A stretch of 64,000 bases of DNA. Origin: Streptomyces sp. WMMB 322. Its GTDB lineage: Bacteria; Actinomycetota; Actinomycetes; Streptomycetales; Streptomycetaceae. The notes below the pieces were generated by a model. The model searched no databases. It saw nothing but the letters and a program-made list of their open reading frames with translations, and was not told where the DNA came from. Made by a program: the position numbers and the translations under genes. The DNA is taken from positions 124,001 through 188,000 of the forward strand of contig NZ_FMHI01000013.1 of the NCBI RefSeq assembly GCF_900090145.1. The letters run 5' to 3'. Shown in pieces: positions 63,865-64,000 of the stretch. Positions within the stretch are counted from its first letter, which is position 1. Each line of letters opens with the position of its first letter.

Positions 63865-64000
63865 CTCAGCCGCGCCCGGCGGGCACAGCTGTGACCAGCA
63901 GGAGACGCTGGTAGCCGCCGCGTTCGGGATCGAAGGGCGCCGCGCAGGTGACCAGCACCAGGGCAGGCCGTCCGGTCCTGCGGAAGATCTGCCCGGGGAA
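63865..64000 (-). CDS. Class F sortase, 5' part missing
   Basis: The last 45 codons of a minus-strand gene that enters from the right edge. LVLVTCAAPFDPERGGYQRLLLVTA matches the end of actinobacterial class F/E sortases, with the catalytic Cys in VTC and the catalytic Arg in YQR. These enzymes attach or process surface proteins at the membrane. The His and signal anchor are outside the window. Confidence 0.8.

Overview
The window comes from a high-GC actinomycete, most likely Streptomyces or a close relative. Codons end almost always in G/C, GTG starts and 4-nt overlaps between genes are frequent, and there are a class-F sortase, a cold-shock/DEAD-box pair, an ECF sigma factor and a large NRPS/PKS operon. 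No rRNA, tRNA, CRISPR array or intact transposon was seen.

Left part (1-29000) is a metabolic and regulatory neighbourhood. From the left edge it holds: a truncated thiamine-diphosphate enzyme with an aromatic-acid-type MFS carrier; a secreted lamin-tail protein; a GT1 glycosyltransferase; a CoA-transferase/MatC-type carrier pair divergent from a LysR regulator; a cold-shock protein, DEAD-box helicase and small conserved protein; an MHS-type carrier translationally coupled to an M20 peptidase; an ABC-2 permease coupled to a hydrolase-ABC ATPase fusion; oxalyl-CoA decarboxylase behind a palindromic operator; an ECF sigma factor with a SnoaL-like tail; a VOC protein; and two sodium:solute symporters, each with a small membrane partner, arranged around a LytS/LytR-type two-component system.

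Central and right part (29417-59849) is a biosynthetic gene cluster. A free-standing mbtH is followed, after a 607-bp region with a strong inverted repeat, by about 29.6 kb of plus-strand genes that look like one operon. In order they are: a KAS-III-like enzyme, a free ACP, an acyl-CoA dehydrogenase, an FkbH-like glyceryl transferase, an A-PCP protein, a KS-(dead AT)-ACP-C-(dead C) hybrid, a 3-hydroxyacyl-CoA dehydrogenase, a (dead C)-A-PCP-E-C-TE NRPS and a C-A-PCP-C-A-PCP-E-C NRPS. FkbH, ACP and the two dehydrogenases match the set that turns a glycolytic triose into hydroxymalonyl-ACP. The KAS-III-like gene resembles the partner of FkbH and ACP in tetronate pathways. Hand-read adenylation codes suggest Thr and Val for the largest NRPS; the other two are unassigned. 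The eroded AT, two condensation domains with the catalytic His replaced, a C domain directly before the TE and a C domain at the end of the last NRPS imply a non-colinear, trans-acting assembly line. I cannot match it to a known product.

The operon ends at a perfect 12-bp-stem terminator facing a minus-strand LuxR-type regulator whose receiver domain has lost its phospho-acceptor Asp. After that come a TerC membrane protein, a stress-protein-like gene, a winged-helix regulator and the 3' end of a class-F sortase. No dedicated exporter or resistance gene is obvious inside the cluster; the ABC system, MFS carriers and TerC are only nearby.
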